Below, piece by piece: positions 18,121 through 28,470 of a DNA stretch of 64,000 nucleotides. A program made the position numbers and the translations under genes. Positions within the stretch are counted from its first letter, which is position 1. Every line of letters begins with the position of its first letter. This stretch comes from Massilibacteroides sp. (GTDB taxonomy: Bacteria > Bacteroidota > Bacteroidia > Bacteroidales > Tannerellaceae), in NCBI RefSeq assembly GCF_028705895.1, contig NZ_JAQWCQ010000011.1:1-64000 (forward strand), read 5' to 3'. The notes under the pieces were generated by a model, which searched no databases, was not told the origin of the DNA, and saw nothing but the letters and a program-made list of their open reading frames with translations.

Positions 18121-19386
18121 ATGGCCAAGAAAGAGGAAACAGTCAGTATGATTGATACGCTCGCGGAATTTAAAGAATTAAAGAACATCGACAAGGACAC
18201 TATGATCAGTGTACTTGAAGAGTCATTCCGTAATGTAATAGCCAAAATGTTTGGGACGGATGAAAACTATGACGTTATCATCAATCCTGAAAAAGGAGAC
18301 TTTGAAATTTGGAGAAACCGCGTGGTGGTAGCTGATGACCAGCTGGAGGATTCGAATTTGCAATTGACACTGACGCAAGCCCGTGAGATAGATCCGGACT
18401 GCGAAGTAGGAGAAGAGGTGACGGATGAAGTGCATTTTGCTAAATTCGGAAGACGGGCTATCTTAAATCTGAGACAAACTTTAGCGTCTAAGATACTTGA
18501 ACTTCAGAAAGACAGTTTGTTTGCAAAATATAAAGATCGTATCGGGACGATTATTGCTGCTGATGTGTATCAGGTATGGAAAAAGGAAATTCTGTTGCTT
18601 GATGATGAAGGGAATGAATTGCTTCTTCCGAAGTCAGAGCAAATACCGACAGACTTCTATCGTAAAGGAGAAACCGTACGGGCAATTGTGCAACGTGTGG
18701 AAAATATTAATAATAATCCGAAGATTATTTTATCCCGTACGGATAAAGTATTTCTGCAACGTTTGTTCGAATTAGAAGTGCCCGAAATCAATGACGGATT
18801 AATTACAATCAAGGCGATTGCCCGTATTCCGGGAGAAAGAGCAAAAGTCGCTGTAGAATCCTATGATGACCGTATTGATCCTGTGGGCGCTTGTGTTGGT
18901 ATGAAAGGTTCTCGTATTCATGGTATTGTTCGCGAATTGAGAAATGAAAATATTGACGTGATTAATTATACGTCTAATATTTCTCTTTTTATTCAGCGTT
19001 CTTTGAGTCCGGCTAAGATTACTTCAATTCGTGTCAACGAAGAAGAACATAAAGCAGAAGTGTCTTTACGTCCGGAGGAAGTTTCGCTGGCAATCGGAAA
19101 GGGTGGTTTGAATATAAAGCTTGCCTGCATGCTGACCGAATATACAATTGATGTATTCCGTGATATTGATAGTGTAGATGAAGAAGATATTTATTTAGAT
19201 GAATTCTCGGATGAAATCGATTCATGGGTACTGGATATATTGAAAAATACTGGATGTAACACGGCTAAGAATGTGTTGACTATGGACCGCGCCGAACTAA
19301 TTGAGCGTACTGATCTGGAAGAATCTACTATTGATGAAGTGTTAGCTGTTTTAGCTGCGGAATTTGAAGACGAGGAAAACGCATAA
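18121..19386 (+). CDS. nusA: transcription termination/antitermination factor NusA
   Basis: A 421-residue NusA. Order: N-terminal RNA-polymerase-binding domain (1 to about 125), S1 domain (about 130-200), then two KH domains, with GMKGSRIHGIVREL near residue 262 and IGKGGLNIKLA near 325. It ends in a short acidic helix-hairpin region rather than the two full acidic repeats of the longer E. coli protein. It controls pausing, termination and antitermination in the cytoplasm. Confidence 0.96.
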   Translation: MAKKEETVSMIDTLAEFKELKNIDKDTMISVLEESFRNVIAKMFGTDENYDVIINPEKGDFEIWRNRVVVADDQLEDSNLQLTLTQAREIDPDCEVGEEVTDEVHFAKFGRRAILNLRQTLASKILELQKDSLFAKYKDRIGTIIAADVYQVWKKEILLLDDEGNELLLPKSEQIPTDFYRKGETVRAIVQRVENINNNPKIILSRTDKVFLQRLFELEVPEINDGLITIKAIARIPGERAKVAVESYDDRIDPVGACVGMKGSRIHGIVRELRNENIDVINYTSNISLFIQRSLSPAKITSIRVNEEEHKAEVSLRPEEVSLAIGKGGLNIKLACMLTEYTIDVFRDIDSVDEEDIYLDEFSDEIDSWVLDILKNTGCNTAKNVLTMDRAELIERTDLEESTIDEVLAVLAAEFEDEENA

Positions 19387-19407
19387 AGTATTACGATAAA
19401 TTTTGAT

Positions 19408-22356
19408 ATGCCTATAAAATTAATAAAAGTAACAAGAGATTTAAACGTAGGGATCACCACGGTTGTGGAGTTTCTGAATAAGAAAGGTCATCAGGTTGAG
19501 AGTAATCCTAACACGAAGATCAGTGATGAACAATATACTTTACTCGTAAACGAGTTTGGGAAACCTTCGCATGTCGGAGGACGGGAACGCCCTGCATTTG
19601 AACGCCCTGTTAAAAAAGTGCATATCACAAAAAAAGAGACTCCGGAAGTTATTAAAACAGAAATTCCAGAGGAGTTTAAACCTAAGCTTGTAACAAAAGG
19701 AAAGATAGATCTGGATGAATTGAATAAGAGTCCGGAAGTGGTGGAGACACCTGTTTCGTCAGCACCGACCTCTGCTCCTGAACCCGAAACGCCTGTGCAG
19801 GAATTGCCTGTGCAGAAGCCTGTAGTTCATGAAAAAAAGGAAGAGGTGGTACCTGCTGTTGAGAAACAATCGTCTGCAGAAAAACTAAATGATGAAAATA
19901 AAATAACTGTGGAAACAGAGATTGTTAAAAAAGCACACCCTGAAGTTGTCTCTAAACCGATATTAAAGAGACAGCCGGAGAACGATTCTACAGACAAAGA
20001 AGAGGCTACTACTAACTCTGATGCTTCTGATTCTTTGTTCCGGTTAAATACTCCGAAATTTGAGTCCAACATCAAAGTTACAGGAAAAATAGATCTGGAT
20101 ACGCTTAATCAATCTACCCGTCCGAAGAAAAAAACGAAAGAGGAACGGAAAAAAGAACGAGAAGATAAGCGTGAAAGATATAGTCATAATAAACCCCAAG
20201 GTGGAGTATCTCATCCTCAAGGTGGTGGAAAAGACAATTCTTCTAATCCGGTTAAGGCAAGTCCAATTAAAGCCGGCGAAGGAGATCCCAAGAAAAAACG
20301 TAAACGTATCAAGAAAGATCGTGTTGATGTAAATAATACGTTGGGTACAAATGCTCCGCAAGGAGGAGGACATCATCATAACAGTGGCGGAAATAAAGAC
20401 TTCCGTAAGCCTCGTCTGAAAAAGCCGGTTAAGGCAGAAGTAAGTGAGGAGGATGTACAAAAACAAGTAAAAGAAACACTGGCTCGTCTGACCAACAGAG
20501 GTAATAAGACGAACAAAGGTGCTAAATACAGACGTGACAAGCGTGATGCTGCCGTAAAGCGTGAGCATGAACTGCAGGAACAAGAGGAAAAGGAAAGCAA
20601 AGTATTGAAGTTGACGGAGTTTGTTACAGCAAACGACTTGGCTAATATGATGGATGTTCCGGTTACTCAAGTTATCGGTACTTGTATGAGTATCGGTATG
20701 ATGGTTTCTATAAACCAACGTTTGGATGCTGAAACGATCAATATCGTTGCTGATGAATTTGGCTATAAAACAGAGTATGTAAGTGCAGAAGTGGTTGAAG
20801 CCATTAATGCGGACGAGGAGGAGGATACGGAAGAAGATTTGGTTGCCCGTCCACCTATTGTTACGGTTATGGGACACGTTGACCACGGTAAAACGTCACT
20901 ATTAGACGGTATCCGTAATGCTAATGTGATTGCCGGTGAGGCCGGAGGTATTACGCAGCATATCGGAGCGTATAATGTGAAGTTGCCGAGAAGCGGACGT
21001 CGTATCACATTCTTGGACACTCCGGGTCATGAAGCGTTTACCGCTATGCGTGCTCGTGGAGCTAAGGTGACAGATATCGCAATCATCATCGTGGCTGCGG
21101 ACGATAATGTCATGCCTCAAACAGTAGAAGCCATTAATCATGCTGCTGCAGCCGGCGTTCCGATTGTATTTGCTATTAATAAGATAGATAAACCGCATGC
21201 AAATCCCGAAAAGATTAAGGAAGAGCTTGCGAATATGAACTACCTGGTCGAAGACTGGGGTGGTAAATATCAGAGTCAGGAAATATCAGCCAAGAAAGGT
21301 ACCGGTGTAGAAGAATTGCTTGAAAAGGTATTGCTTGAAGCTGATTTGCTTGATTTAAAGGCTAATCCGAAACGTAGAGCTACAGGGTCTATTATCGAGT
21401 CTTCTCTTGATAAAGGACGTGGTTATGTTTCGACGGTTCTTGTTGAGAATGGTACGCTTAAAATGGGTGATATTGTTCTTGCCGGTACGCATTATGGCCG
21501 CGTAAAGGCTATGTTTAATGAACGTAATCAACGTTCCGAACAGGCAGGTCCATCTGAACCTGCATTGATTTTGGGATTGAACGGTGCTCCTCAGGCAGGT
21601 GATACATTTAATGTATTAGAAACAGAACAGGAAGCACGCGATATCGCTAATCGTAGAGAACAGTTGCAACGTGAACTTAGTCTTCGTACGCAGAAAATGC
21701 TTACGTTGGATGATATCGGTCGCCGTATAGCTATCGGAAACTTCCAGGAATTGAATGTGATTGTGAAGGGAGACGTGGACGGTTCTGTAGAGGCCTTGTC
21801 TGACTCTCTTATCCGTCTATCCACACCGGAAATCCAGGTGAATGTAATTCATAAAGCGGTTGGACAGATTTCAGAATCGGATGTAGTACTTGCTGCTGCT
21901 TCTAATGCCATTATAATCGGATTCCAGGTACGCCCGTCTCAATCGGCAAGACGCCAGGCAGACAAAGAAGGAGTGGAGATTCGTTTATATTCAATTATCT
22001 ACGATACGATCGAAGATGTGAAGAGCGCTATGGAGGGTATGCTTGCGCCTGAAGTTAAAGAAGAAATTACAGCGAATGTGGAAGTACGTGAAGTCTTCAA
22101 GATTACTAAGGTCGGTTCTGTAGCCGGTTGTATGGTGAAAGAAGGAAAGATCAAACGTTCTAACAAGATACGCCTGATACGTGACGGTATTGTTATCTAT
22201 TCTGGTGAATTAGGATCTTTGAAGCGCTTTAAAGACGATGTGAAAGAGGTTGCTTTCGGATATGAATGCGGACTTAATATCACGAACTATAATGATATTA
22301 AGGTGGGCGATATAATCGAAGCATACGAAGAGGTTGAAGTTAAAAAAACATTATAA
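19408..22356 (+). CDS. infB: translation initiation factor IF-2
   Basis: A 982-residue IF-2. After a short N-terminal IF2 helix domain comes a low-complexity, Pro/Lys/Glu-rich linker (about 55-390), then the GTPase with G1 GHVDHGKT at 489-496, G3 DTPGHE near 537 and G4 NKID at 591-594, and domains II-IV to the end. It places initiator tRNA on the 30S subunit. The long linker accounts for the size and for several misleading antisense open frames. The gene starts 21 bases after nusA. Confidence 0.97.
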   Translation: MPIKLIKVTRDLNVGITTVVEFLNKKGHQVESNPNTKISDEQYTLLVNEFGKPSHVGGRERPAFERPVKKVHITKKETPEVIKTEIPEEFKPKLVTKGKIDLDELNKSPEVVETPVSSAPTSAPEPETPVQELPVQKPVVHEKKEEVVPAVEKQSSAEKLNDENKITVETEIVKKAHPEVVSKPILKRQPENDSTDKEEATTNSDASDSLFRLNTPKFESNIKVTGKIDLDTLNQSTRPKKKTKEERKKEREDKRERYSHNKPQGGVSHPQGGGKDNSSNPVKASPIKAGEGDPKKKRKRIKKDRVDVNNTLGTNAPQGGGHHHNSGGNKDFRKPRLKKPVKAEVSEEDVQKQVKETLARLTNRGNKTNKGAKYRRDKRDAAVKREHELQEQEEKESKVLKLTEFVTANDLANMMDVPVTQVIGTCMSIGMMVSINQRLDAETINIVADEFGYKTEYVSAEVVEAINADEEEDTEEDLVARPPIVTVMGHVDHGKTSLLDGIRNANVIAGEAGGITQHIGAYNVKLPRSGRRITFLDTPGHEAFTAMRARGAKVTDIAIIIVAADDNVMPQTVEAINHAAAAGVPIVFAINKIDKPHANPEKIKEELANMNYLVEDWGGKYQSQEISAKKGTGVEELLEKVLLEADLLDLKANPKRRATGSIIESSLDKGRGYVSTVLVENGTLKMGDIVLAGTHYGRVKAMFNERNQRSEQAGPSEPALILGLNGAPQAGDTFNVLETEQEARDIANRREQLQRELSLRTQKMLTLDDIGRRIAIGNFQELNVIVKGDVDGSVEALSDSLIRLSTPEIQVNVIHKAVGQISESDVVLAAASNAIIIGFQVRPSQSARRQADKEGVEIRLYSIIYDTIEDVKSAMEGMLAPEVKEEITANVEVREVFKITKVGSVAGCMVKEGKIKRSNKIRLIRDGIVIYSGELGSLKRFKDDVKEVAFGYECGLNITNYNDIKVGDIIEAYEEVEVKKTL

Positions 22357-22365
22357 AACAAAAAC

Positions 22366-22854
22366 ATGAACTGGTTGGACATTGTATTTGTATGTCTGGC
22401 AGGAGTGGGATTAATGAAAGGCCTGTTTGATGGAATGATCAAACAGGTTGTTTCGCTTATAGCCTTGATTGTTGCTATCTTTTTCTGTTCGAAAGTGGCA
22501 ACTTGGCTTGAAGTATATATTACTCAATTGGGATGGTTCCCGGAAGATTCGGTTTCAATAATCAGTTGTGTAGCAGGATTTATTTTAATCTTAGGACTTA
22601 TTATTCTGGCGGGTGAGATCGTACACAGAGTGATCGGAGCCACACCACTTAGTATAGTAAATCATTTAGGAGGAGGAGCATTCGGACTGTTAGTTATGCT
22701 CCTTTTTTTGAGTTTATGTCTGAACACACTTGAATTTATTGACAAGAAGAATAAACTTCTTTCGCCTGAAGTTAAGATAGAATCCCGTTTTTATTTCCCA
22801 ATAAAGGAAATCGTGCCAACCATTTACCCGTACAAGTTGTTTAATAATGAGTAA
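22366..22854 (+). CDS. CvpA-family membrane protein
   Basis: A 162-residue inner-membrane protein with four hydrophobic segments and the CvpA opening (NWLDIVFVCLAGVGLMKGLF). The family was named from colicin V production in E. coli; its biochemical role is unsettled. It lies 9 bases after infB and 25 before sufB, so it is cotranscribed with them. Confidence 0.85.
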   Translation: MNWLDIVFVCLAGVGLMKGLFDGMIKQVVSLIALIVAIFFCSKVATWLEVYITQLGWFPEDSVSIISCVAGFILILGLIILAGEIVHRVIGATPLSIVNHLGGGAFGLLVMLLFLSLCLNTLEFIDKKNKLLSPEVKIESRFYFPIKEIVPTIYPYKLFNNE

Positions 22855-22879
22855 ATGATTGTTTTTTAAATAAAGTATA

Positions 22880-24325
22880 ATGCAGGAATCAAATGATATA
22901 TTAAATGAGGTAACAACCAATGAATATAAGTACGGATTTGTTACTGATATTGATACGGAGACGATTCATAAAGGTTTAGATGAAGAAACGGTTCGTATTA
23001 TTTCCGCAAAAAAGAATGAGCCTGAATGGTTGCTGGATTTTAGATTGAAAGCATTTCGTCACTGGCTTACTTTAGAGATGCCTACCTGGCCACATCTCAC
23101 TATCCCTCCAATAGATTATCAGGACATCATTTATTATGCAGCTCCGAAGAAGAAAGAAGGACCGAAAAGTCTGGATGAGGTAGATCCGGAATTGCTTAAT
23201 ACGTTTAATAAGCTGGGTATTCCGTTGGAAGAACAAAAGATATTGAGTGGCATGGCTGTAGATGCGGTCATGGATAGTGTTTCCGTGAAAACGACCTTTA
23301 AAGAAACTCTGGCGGAGAAAGGTATAATCTTTTGTTCGTTTAGTGAGGCAGTATTGCATCACCCTGATTTAGTGCAGCAATATTTAGGAAGTGTGGTAAG
23401 TTATCGTGATAACTTTTTCGCAGCGTTAAACTCTGCCGTCTTCTCGGATGGGTCTTTTGTCTATATACCCAAAGGGGTTAGATGTCCTATGGAACTAAGT
23501 ACATATTTCCGGATAAATGCGGCAAACACAGGTCAGTTTGAAAGGACACTTATCGTAGCTGATGATGACTCATATGTAAGCTATCTGGAAGGTTGCACTG
23601 CACCGATGCGTGATGAGAATCAACTGCATGCTGCAATCGTAGAAATTGTGGCGCAGAAAAATGCCGAAGTTAAATATTCGACTGTGCAAAACTGGTATCC
23701 CGGTGATAAAGAAGGTAAGGGGGGGATCTATAATTTTGTGACCAAAAGAGGTCTTTGCAAAGGCGAAAACAGTAAGATATCCTGGACGCAGGTAGAAACC
23801 GGCTCTGCCATTACCTGGAAATATCCAAGCTGTATTTTAGCTGGAGATAACTCGGTTGGAGAATTTTACTCCGTTGCGGTAACGAATAATTACCAGCAGG
23901 CAGATACCGGAACAAAGATGATTCATCTAGGTAAGAATACCAGAAGTCGTATTGTATCGAAAGGAATATCTGCGGGATTCAGCCATAATAGCTATCGCGG
24001 ATTGGTGAAGATCTCGTCTCGTGCTGAAGGAGCTCGTAACCATAGTCAATGCGACAGTTTATTGTTGAGCTCTACCTGTGGTGCACATACTTACCCTTAT
24101 GCAGACGTGCAAAACGAAACAGCAGTAATCGAACATGAAGCAACAACAAGTAAAATCAGTGAAGAGCAGTTGTTTTATTGTCAGCAACGCGGTATCTCGG
24201 TTGAAGAAGCTGTTGGACTGATCGTAAATGGATATGCAAAAGAAGTTATGAATAAATTACCGATGGAATTTGCGGTTGAGGCGCAAAAGCTGCTTAGTAT
24301 ATCATTAGAAGGCAGTGTCGGATAA
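22880..24325 (+). CDS. sufB: Fe-S cluster assembly scaffold protein SufB
   Basis: A 481-residue SufB, the scaffold subunit of the SufBC2D complex that builds iron-sulfur clusters in the cytoplasm. The full-length core is present, including the conserved segments [19 protein letters not shown] and [19 protein letters not shown], and the C-terminal cysteine region around [19 protein letters not shown]. It begins the suf part of the operon, 21 bases ahead of sufC. sufS and sufE are not in this window, so the sulfur donor is encoded elsewhere. Confidence 0.97.
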   Translation: MQESNDILNEVTTNEYKYGFVTDIDTETIHKGLDEETVRIISAKKNEPEWLLDFRLKAFRHWLTLEMPTWPHLTIPPIDYQDIIYYAAPKKKEGPKSLDEVDPELLNTFNKLGIPLEEQKILSGMAVDAVMDSVSVKTTFKETLAEKGIIFCSFSEAVLHHPDLVQQYLGSVVSYRDNFFAALNSAVFSDGSFVYIPKGVRCPMELSTYFRINAANTGQFERTLIVADDDSYVSYLEGCTAPMRDENQLHAAIVEIVAQKNAEVKYSTVQNWYPGDKEGKGGIYNFVTKRGLCKGENSKISWTQVETGSAITWKYPSCILAGDNSVGEFYSVAVTNNYQQADTGTKMIHLGKNTRSRIVSKGISAGFSHNSYRGLVKISSRAEGARNHSQCDSLLLSSTCGAHTYPYADVQNETAVIEHEATTSKISEEQLFYCQQRGISVEEAVGLIVNGYAKEVMNKLPMEFAVEAQKLLSISLEGSVG

Positions 24326-24346
24326 TCAGTAAAGCTATATAAAACT

Positions 24347-25102
24347 ATGTTAGAGATAAAGAACTTACACGCCAATGTGGACGGTAAAGAGATATTAAAG
24401 GGAATAAATCTGACAGTAAATGCAGGCGAAATTCACGCGATTATGGGGCCGAACGGTTCCGGTAAGAGTACACTGAGTAGTGTCTTGGTTGGTAACCCTG
24501 CTTTTGAAGTAACAGAAGGAAAAGTGATATATAATGGTAAGGATCTTCTTGAACTTGAACCGGAAGATCGTAGCCGTGAAGGAATTTTCCTTAGTTTCCA
24601 GTATCCGGTTGAAATACCTGGAGTGAGTATGGTTAACTTTATGCGTGCAGCATTAAACGAACACCGTAAATACAATGGATTGGAACCTGTTTCGGCAACG
24701 GATTTTCTTAAATTGATGCGTGAAAAACGCGCAATTGTAGAGTTGGATAATAAATTGGCCGGCCGTAGCGTAAATGAAGGGTTCTCAGGCGGTGAGAAGA
24801 AGAGAAATGAAATATTCCAGATGGCGATGCTCGAACCAAAGTTGTCTATTCTGGATGAAACGGATAGTGGTTTGGATATCGACGCCTTGCGTATTGTGGC
24901 ACGTGGTGTGAACCAGATGAGAACGGCAGAAAATGCTGCGATCGTGATTACACACTACCAACGGTTATTAGAATATATTAAACCGGATTTTGTACATGTC
25001 CTTTATAATGGACGTATCGTAAAGAGTGCCGGGCCGGAATTAGCATTGGAACTGGAAGAAAAAGGATACGATTGGGTTAAAGAGATTGAAACAGAAGCGT
25101 GA
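24347..25102 (+). CDS. sufC: Fe-S cluster assembly ATPase SufC
   Basis: A 251-residue ABC-type ATPase. Walker A is GPNGSGKST at 34-42, the signature is FSGGEKKR near 146-153, and Walker B is LSILDETDSGLD, with the Thr in place of Pro that is typical of SufC. It drives conformational change of the SufB-SufD scaffold. Its stop is 1 base before the sufD start. Confidence 0.97.
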   Translation: MLEIKNLHANVDGKEILKGINLTVNAGEIHAIMGPNGSGKSTLSSVLVGNPAFEVTEGKVIYNGKDLLELEPEDRSREGIFLSFQYPVEIPGVSMVNFMRAALNEHRKYNGLEPVSATDFLKLMREKRAIVELDNKLAGRSVNEGFSGGEKKRNEIFQMAMLEPKLSILDETDSGLDIDALRIVARGVNQMRTAENAAIVITHYQRLLEYIKPDFVHVLYNGRIVKSAGPELALELEEKGYDWVKEIETEA

Positions 25103-25103
25103 T

Positions 25104-26447
25104 ATGGGAGCAGAAAAACAATATATTGATTTATTCGCCCAACATGAGAAACTAATTCGTAAACATTCTCCTGAGGTGATGAATAATCTTCGGACTCAGG
25201 CCTTCGAAGACTTTAAACAGATGGGCTTTCCATCCGTGAAAGACGAAAACTACAAATATACGGATGTACAGAAGGCATTTACTCCTGACTATGGGGTAAA
25301 CTTGAATCGTTTGGATATTTCCTTTAAACCAGAGGATGTATTTCATTGTGATGTGCCGAATCTTGGAACATCGCTTTATTTTGTGGTCAACGACGCCTAT
25401 GTGGAAAAGACGCATAAAGATAAAAATCTGCCGGAAGGCGTATATATAGGTGGGTTTAAGAAGTTTTCTGAAAACTATCCCGAAGTGGCTGCCCGTTACT
25501 ACGGAAAAGCAGCATCTTCTTCACATGATGGTCTGATTGCTCTGAATACGATGTTAGCGCAGGACGGATTTGTTATCTATGTGCCTAAGGGAGTAGTCGT
25601 AGAGAAACCAATGCAATTAATCAATATTTTGCGTAGTAATGTAGAAATGATGGCTAACCGTCGTATTCTGATTATTATAGAACCCCATTCTCAGGCTCGC
25701 TTGTTGGTGTGTGATCATTGTCTTGATTATAAAAAATTTCTTACTACGCAGGTTGTTGAGATTTTTGCGGAAGAGGGGGCGGTTTTCGATTATTATGAGC
25801 TTGAAGAGACGAACGATCTTACTACCCGATTTTCTTCCCTGCATGTTCAACAAGCTGCAAATTCTAATGTCCTTATTAATGATATTACATTGATAAACGG
25901 CATTAGCAGAAATAATTACTATGTAGAACTAAATGGTGAGCATGCAGAAACGACCTTGTCTGGCATGGGGATAATGGACAAAGAAAAACATATCGATGTC
26001 TATAGTCACATAACGCATGCTGTTCCCAATTGCCATAGTACGGAACTGTTTAAAAACGTTCTGAATGACAAATCTACGGGAGCTTTCTGTGCTCGAATCT
26101 TAGTAAAAAAAGATGCGCAGAAAACCCGTGCCTATCAAAGTAACCGTAACTTATGTACTTCTCGTGAAGCTCGTATGTACAGTAAGCCCCAATTAGAAAT
26201 TTATGCGGATGATGTAAAATGCTCGCATGGGATGACAACCGGACAATTAGATGAAAATGCGCTTTTCTATTTAAGAAGTCGTGGTATTCCCGAAGCTGAA
26301 GCCCGTATGATGCTGAGTGTCGCTTTTACTGCCGATGTGCTTGATCATGTACGTCTTGAACCATTGCAGGAGCGACTGAAGGGTCTGATAGAAAAACGTT
26401 TCCGTGGAGAATTGGCGACATGTTCTGCCTGTAGAAATTGCAGATAA
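25104..26447 (+). CDS. sufD: Fe-S cluster assembly protein SufD
   Basis: A 447-residue SufD, the partner of SufB. The conserved C-terminal region QSNRNLCTSREARMYSKPQL followed by ADDVKCSHGMTTGQLDENALFYLRSRG is present, including the His of CSHG needed in cluster assembly. I start it at 25104, one base after the sufC stop; the frame extends six codons further into sufC. A strong terminator follows at 26470. Confidence 0.95.
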   Translation: MGAEKQYIDLFAQHEKLIRKHSPEVMNNLRTQAFEDFKQMGFPSVKDENYKYTDVQKAFTPDYGVNLNRLDISFKPEDVFHCDVPNLGTSLYFVVNDAYVEKTHKDKNLPEGVYIGGFKKFSENYPEVAARYYGKAASSSHDGLIALNTMLAQDGFVIYVPKGVVVEKPMQLINILRSNVEMMANRRILIIIEPHSQARLLVCDHCLDYKKFLTTQVVEIFAEEGAVFDYYELEETNDLTTRFSSLHVQQAANSNVLINDITLINGISRNNYYVELNGEHAETTLSGMGIMDKEKHIDVYSHITHAVPNCHSTELFKNVLNDKSTGAFCARILVKKDAQKTRAYQSNRNLCTSREARMYSKPQLEIYADDVKCSHGMTTGQLDENALFYLRSRGIPEAEARMMLSVAFTADVLDHVRLEPLQERLKGLIEKRFRGELATCSACRNCR

Positions 26448-26469
26448 GAAGTTAAATAAATAATTTGCT

Positions 26470-26507
26470 AAAGCGGAGAATGGTCAATTCATTCTCCGCT
26501 TTTTTTC
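26470..26507 (+). terminator. terminator after sufD
   Basis: A 13-bp perfect stem (26470-26482 with 26490-26502), 7-base loop and a T-run. It closes the rimP-sufD transcription unit. Confidence 0.85.
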
Positions 26508-26591
26508 TAATCTTTTATGTTTCTGAAGGATGTCGCCTGCTCATTAAGATAAATAAAGATGTTAAGAAAGTGTTGTTTTGATTAATAACCC

Positions 26592-26599
26592 TATCTTTG
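26592..26599 (+). promoter_or_regulatory. -7 box (TATCTTTG) of the acyltransferase pair
   Basis: TATCTTTG matches TAnnTTTG. It overlaps the first codons of the longest frame (26597), so the real start must be the ATG at 26621. Confidence 0.6.
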
Positions 26600-26620
26600 C
26601 GACAAGATATAATTCAGTGT

Positions 26621-27442
26621 ATGGCAGATAAAAATAATATTTGCAGAATAGATATCAAACAAATCTTAAGGCAAAAGTCACCTTCCCTTGCAGGGAAAAT
26701 ACCGGGATTTATTGTCGACTATTTGGTGAAAACAGTCCATCAAGATGAACTAAACCATATTCTGACTATCTATCAGGATAAGCAAGGTGTGGACTTCATG
26801 CAAGAATTGATTGGGTATTTTGACCTGACATTAAAACTTGTAAATGAAGAAAATGTGCCTGATGAAGGACGGTTCATTTTTGCCTCTAATCACCCATTGG
26901 GAGGATTGGATGGGATATGTCTATCTGCTGTTATAGGGAATAAGTTTGAAGGCAAGATAAAATATCTTGTGAACGATCTTCTTCTTTATCTTTCTAACCT
27001 GAAAACGATCTTTGTTCCGGTTAATAAACATGGGGCGCAAGGGAAAGATGCTGCCCGACTTATCGAAGAAGCCTATGCTTCGGATAATCAGATTGTCACT
27101 TTTCCCGCAGGGCTTTGTTCCCGTAAGATAAAAGGAGAGATTGTTGATCTGGAGTGGAAAAAATCTTTTATTCAGAAAGCGGTAGAATATAAACGTGATA
27201 TTATTCCTATTCGTTTTGAAGGAAAGAATTCTTCTTTCTTTTATCGTTTAGCTAATGTCAGGAAAGCTTTAGGAATAAAGATGAACTATGAAATGATCTA
27301 TTTGCCGGATGAAATGTTTAAATCAAAACACAAAACGTTTAAAATATATTTTGGAAGGCCTATTCCCTGGCAGACGTTTGACAAGAGTAAAAAGCCTGCC
27401 GAGTGGGCTGAATGGGTGAAAGAAATCGTATATAAACTTTAG
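26621..27442 (+). CDS. glsA: lyso-glycine/ornithine lipid O-acyltransferase-like
   Basis: A 273-residue PlsC-type acyltransferase. The acyl-transfer motif NHPLGGLDG (about residues 90-98) has the His-x4-Asp pair, and FPAGLCSRK (about 160-168) is the glycine-rich substrate block. Together with the next gene (11 bases downstream) it matches the Bacteroidetes glycine-lipid pathway, in which a GNAT-type N-acyltransferase (GlsB) makes N-acyl glycine and this enzyme adds the second acyl chain. The assignment comes from the gene pair and motifs; ornithine could be the amino acid instead. Confidence 0.7.
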   Translation: MADKNNICRIDIKQILRQKSPSLAGKIPGFIVDYLVKTVHQDELNHILTIYQDKQGVDFMQELIGYFDLTLKLVNEENVPDEGRFIFASNHPLGGLDGICLSAVIGNKFEGKIKYLVNDLLLYLSNLKTIFVPVNKHGAQGKDAARLIEEAYASDNQIVTFPAGLCSRKIKGEIVDLEWKKSFIQKAVEYKRDIIPIRFEGKNSSFFYRLANVRKALGIKMNYEMIYLPDEMFKSKHKTFKIYFGRPIPWQTFDKSKKPAEWAEWVKEIVYKL

Positions 27443-27453
27443 TAAATAGCACT

Positions 27454-28425
27454 ATGCAGATGCAGGAGATAATAAGTCCGGTTGATAAGAAATTGCTTAA
27501 AGCTGAATTAACAAAGGATAAACTCTTACGAAGAACCAATAAATCCAACAATGAGATTTATATTGTTACGGCTCATGATTCGCCTAACGTTATGCGCGAG
27601 ATTGCGAGATTGCGCGAGATTGCATTTCGTTGGTATGGAGGCGGGACAGGTCTTGAGATGGATATTGACGAATACGACACGATGGATAATGCTTATCGGC
27701 AGCTTGTGGTGTGGAGTCCGGAAGACGATATGATATTAGGTGGTTACCGCTTTTTATGCGGTTCTGATGTGAAATTTGATGCAGCCGGAAAGCCGATGTT
27801 AGCAACTTCTCATCTGTTCAATTTTTCAGAGAGATTTGTAAAAGACTACCTTCCTTATATTGTGGAGCTCGGGCGTTCATTTGTTACTCTTGAATATCAA
27901 TCGACGCGTGCTGGTTCCAAAGGTTTATTTGTTTTAGACAACCTGTGGGATGGACTGGGTGCTTTGTCTGTGGTTGATCCTACGCTGAAATATTATTTCG
28001 GGAAAGTTACGATGTATAATACATACAATACGGAAGCCCGTAATATGCTTTTGTATTTCCTGGGTTTGCATTTCCCGGACAAAGATAATCTGATTACTCC
28101 GATCTATCCACTTCAGACCGACATGGACATGGAGAAGATGAAAACTCTTTTCCCGCATAAAGATTTTAAAGAGAACTATAAAATACTGAACACAGAGGTG
28201 CGTAAATTAGGTATCAATGTACCTCCTTTGGTGAACGCTTATATGAGTCTTTCTCCTCGTATGCGTGTGTTCGGAACCGCAATTAATCATGAGTTCGGAG
28301 AAGTAGAAGAAACCGGCATTCTTATTGCGATCAATGAAATTCTGGAAGATAAGAAGAAGCGTCACATCGAAACTTATCTGAAAGAGGAACTGCAATCAAC
28401 CGGGTTGATTAAGAATGCAGAATAA
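27454..28425 (+). CDS. glsB: GNAT-type amino acid N-acyltransferase (glycine/ornithine lipid)
   Basis: A 323-residue protein of the OlsB/GlsB 'hemolysin-like' GNAT group. Diagnostic blocks are LREIAFRWYGGGTGLEMDIDEYD near residue 48-70, ILGGYRFL near 92, and ELGRSFV with the following QSTRAGSKGLFVLDNLWDGLG near 133-165. It transfers a 3-hydroxyacyl chain to the amino group of glycine (or ornithine), giving membrane aminolipids and signalling N-acyl amides of the commendamide type. It forms an operon with the O-acyltransferase before it. Confidence 0.72.
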   Translation: MQMQEIISPVDKKLLKAELTKDKLLRRTNKSNNEIYIVTAHDSPNVMREIARLREIAFRWYGGGTGLEMDIDEYDTMDNAYRQLVVWSPEDDMILGGYRFLCGSDVKFDAAGKPMLATSHLFNFSERFVKDYLPYIVELGRSFVTLEYQSTRAGSKGLFVLDNLWDGLGALSVVDPTLKYYFGKVTMYNTYNTEARNMLLYFLGLHFPDKDNLITPIYPLQTDMDMEKMKTLFPHKDFKENYKILNTEVRKLGINVPPLVNAYMSLSPRMRVFGTAINHEFGEVEETGILIAINEILEDKKKRHIETYLKEELQSTGLIKNAE

Positions 28426-28433
28426 TTAAAAAA

Positions 28434-28470
28434 TGCCGGAAGAAGTCTTACTCAAATATATCTTCCGGTA
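28434..28470. terminator. possible shared terminator of convergent genes
   Basis: A 10-bp stem (28434-28443 with 28461-28470, one G-U) spans the gap between the convergent genes and takes in the last codons and stop of the DUF3667 gene. There is no strong T-run, so confidence is limited. Confidence 0.4.

Noticed and set aside
20044..20886. 280-residue open frame antisense to infB
   Set aside because: It lies opposite the low-complexity linker of IF-2, has a Phe/Ile/Leu-rich sequence with no domain, and is an expected shadow of the Lys/Glu-rich coding strand.
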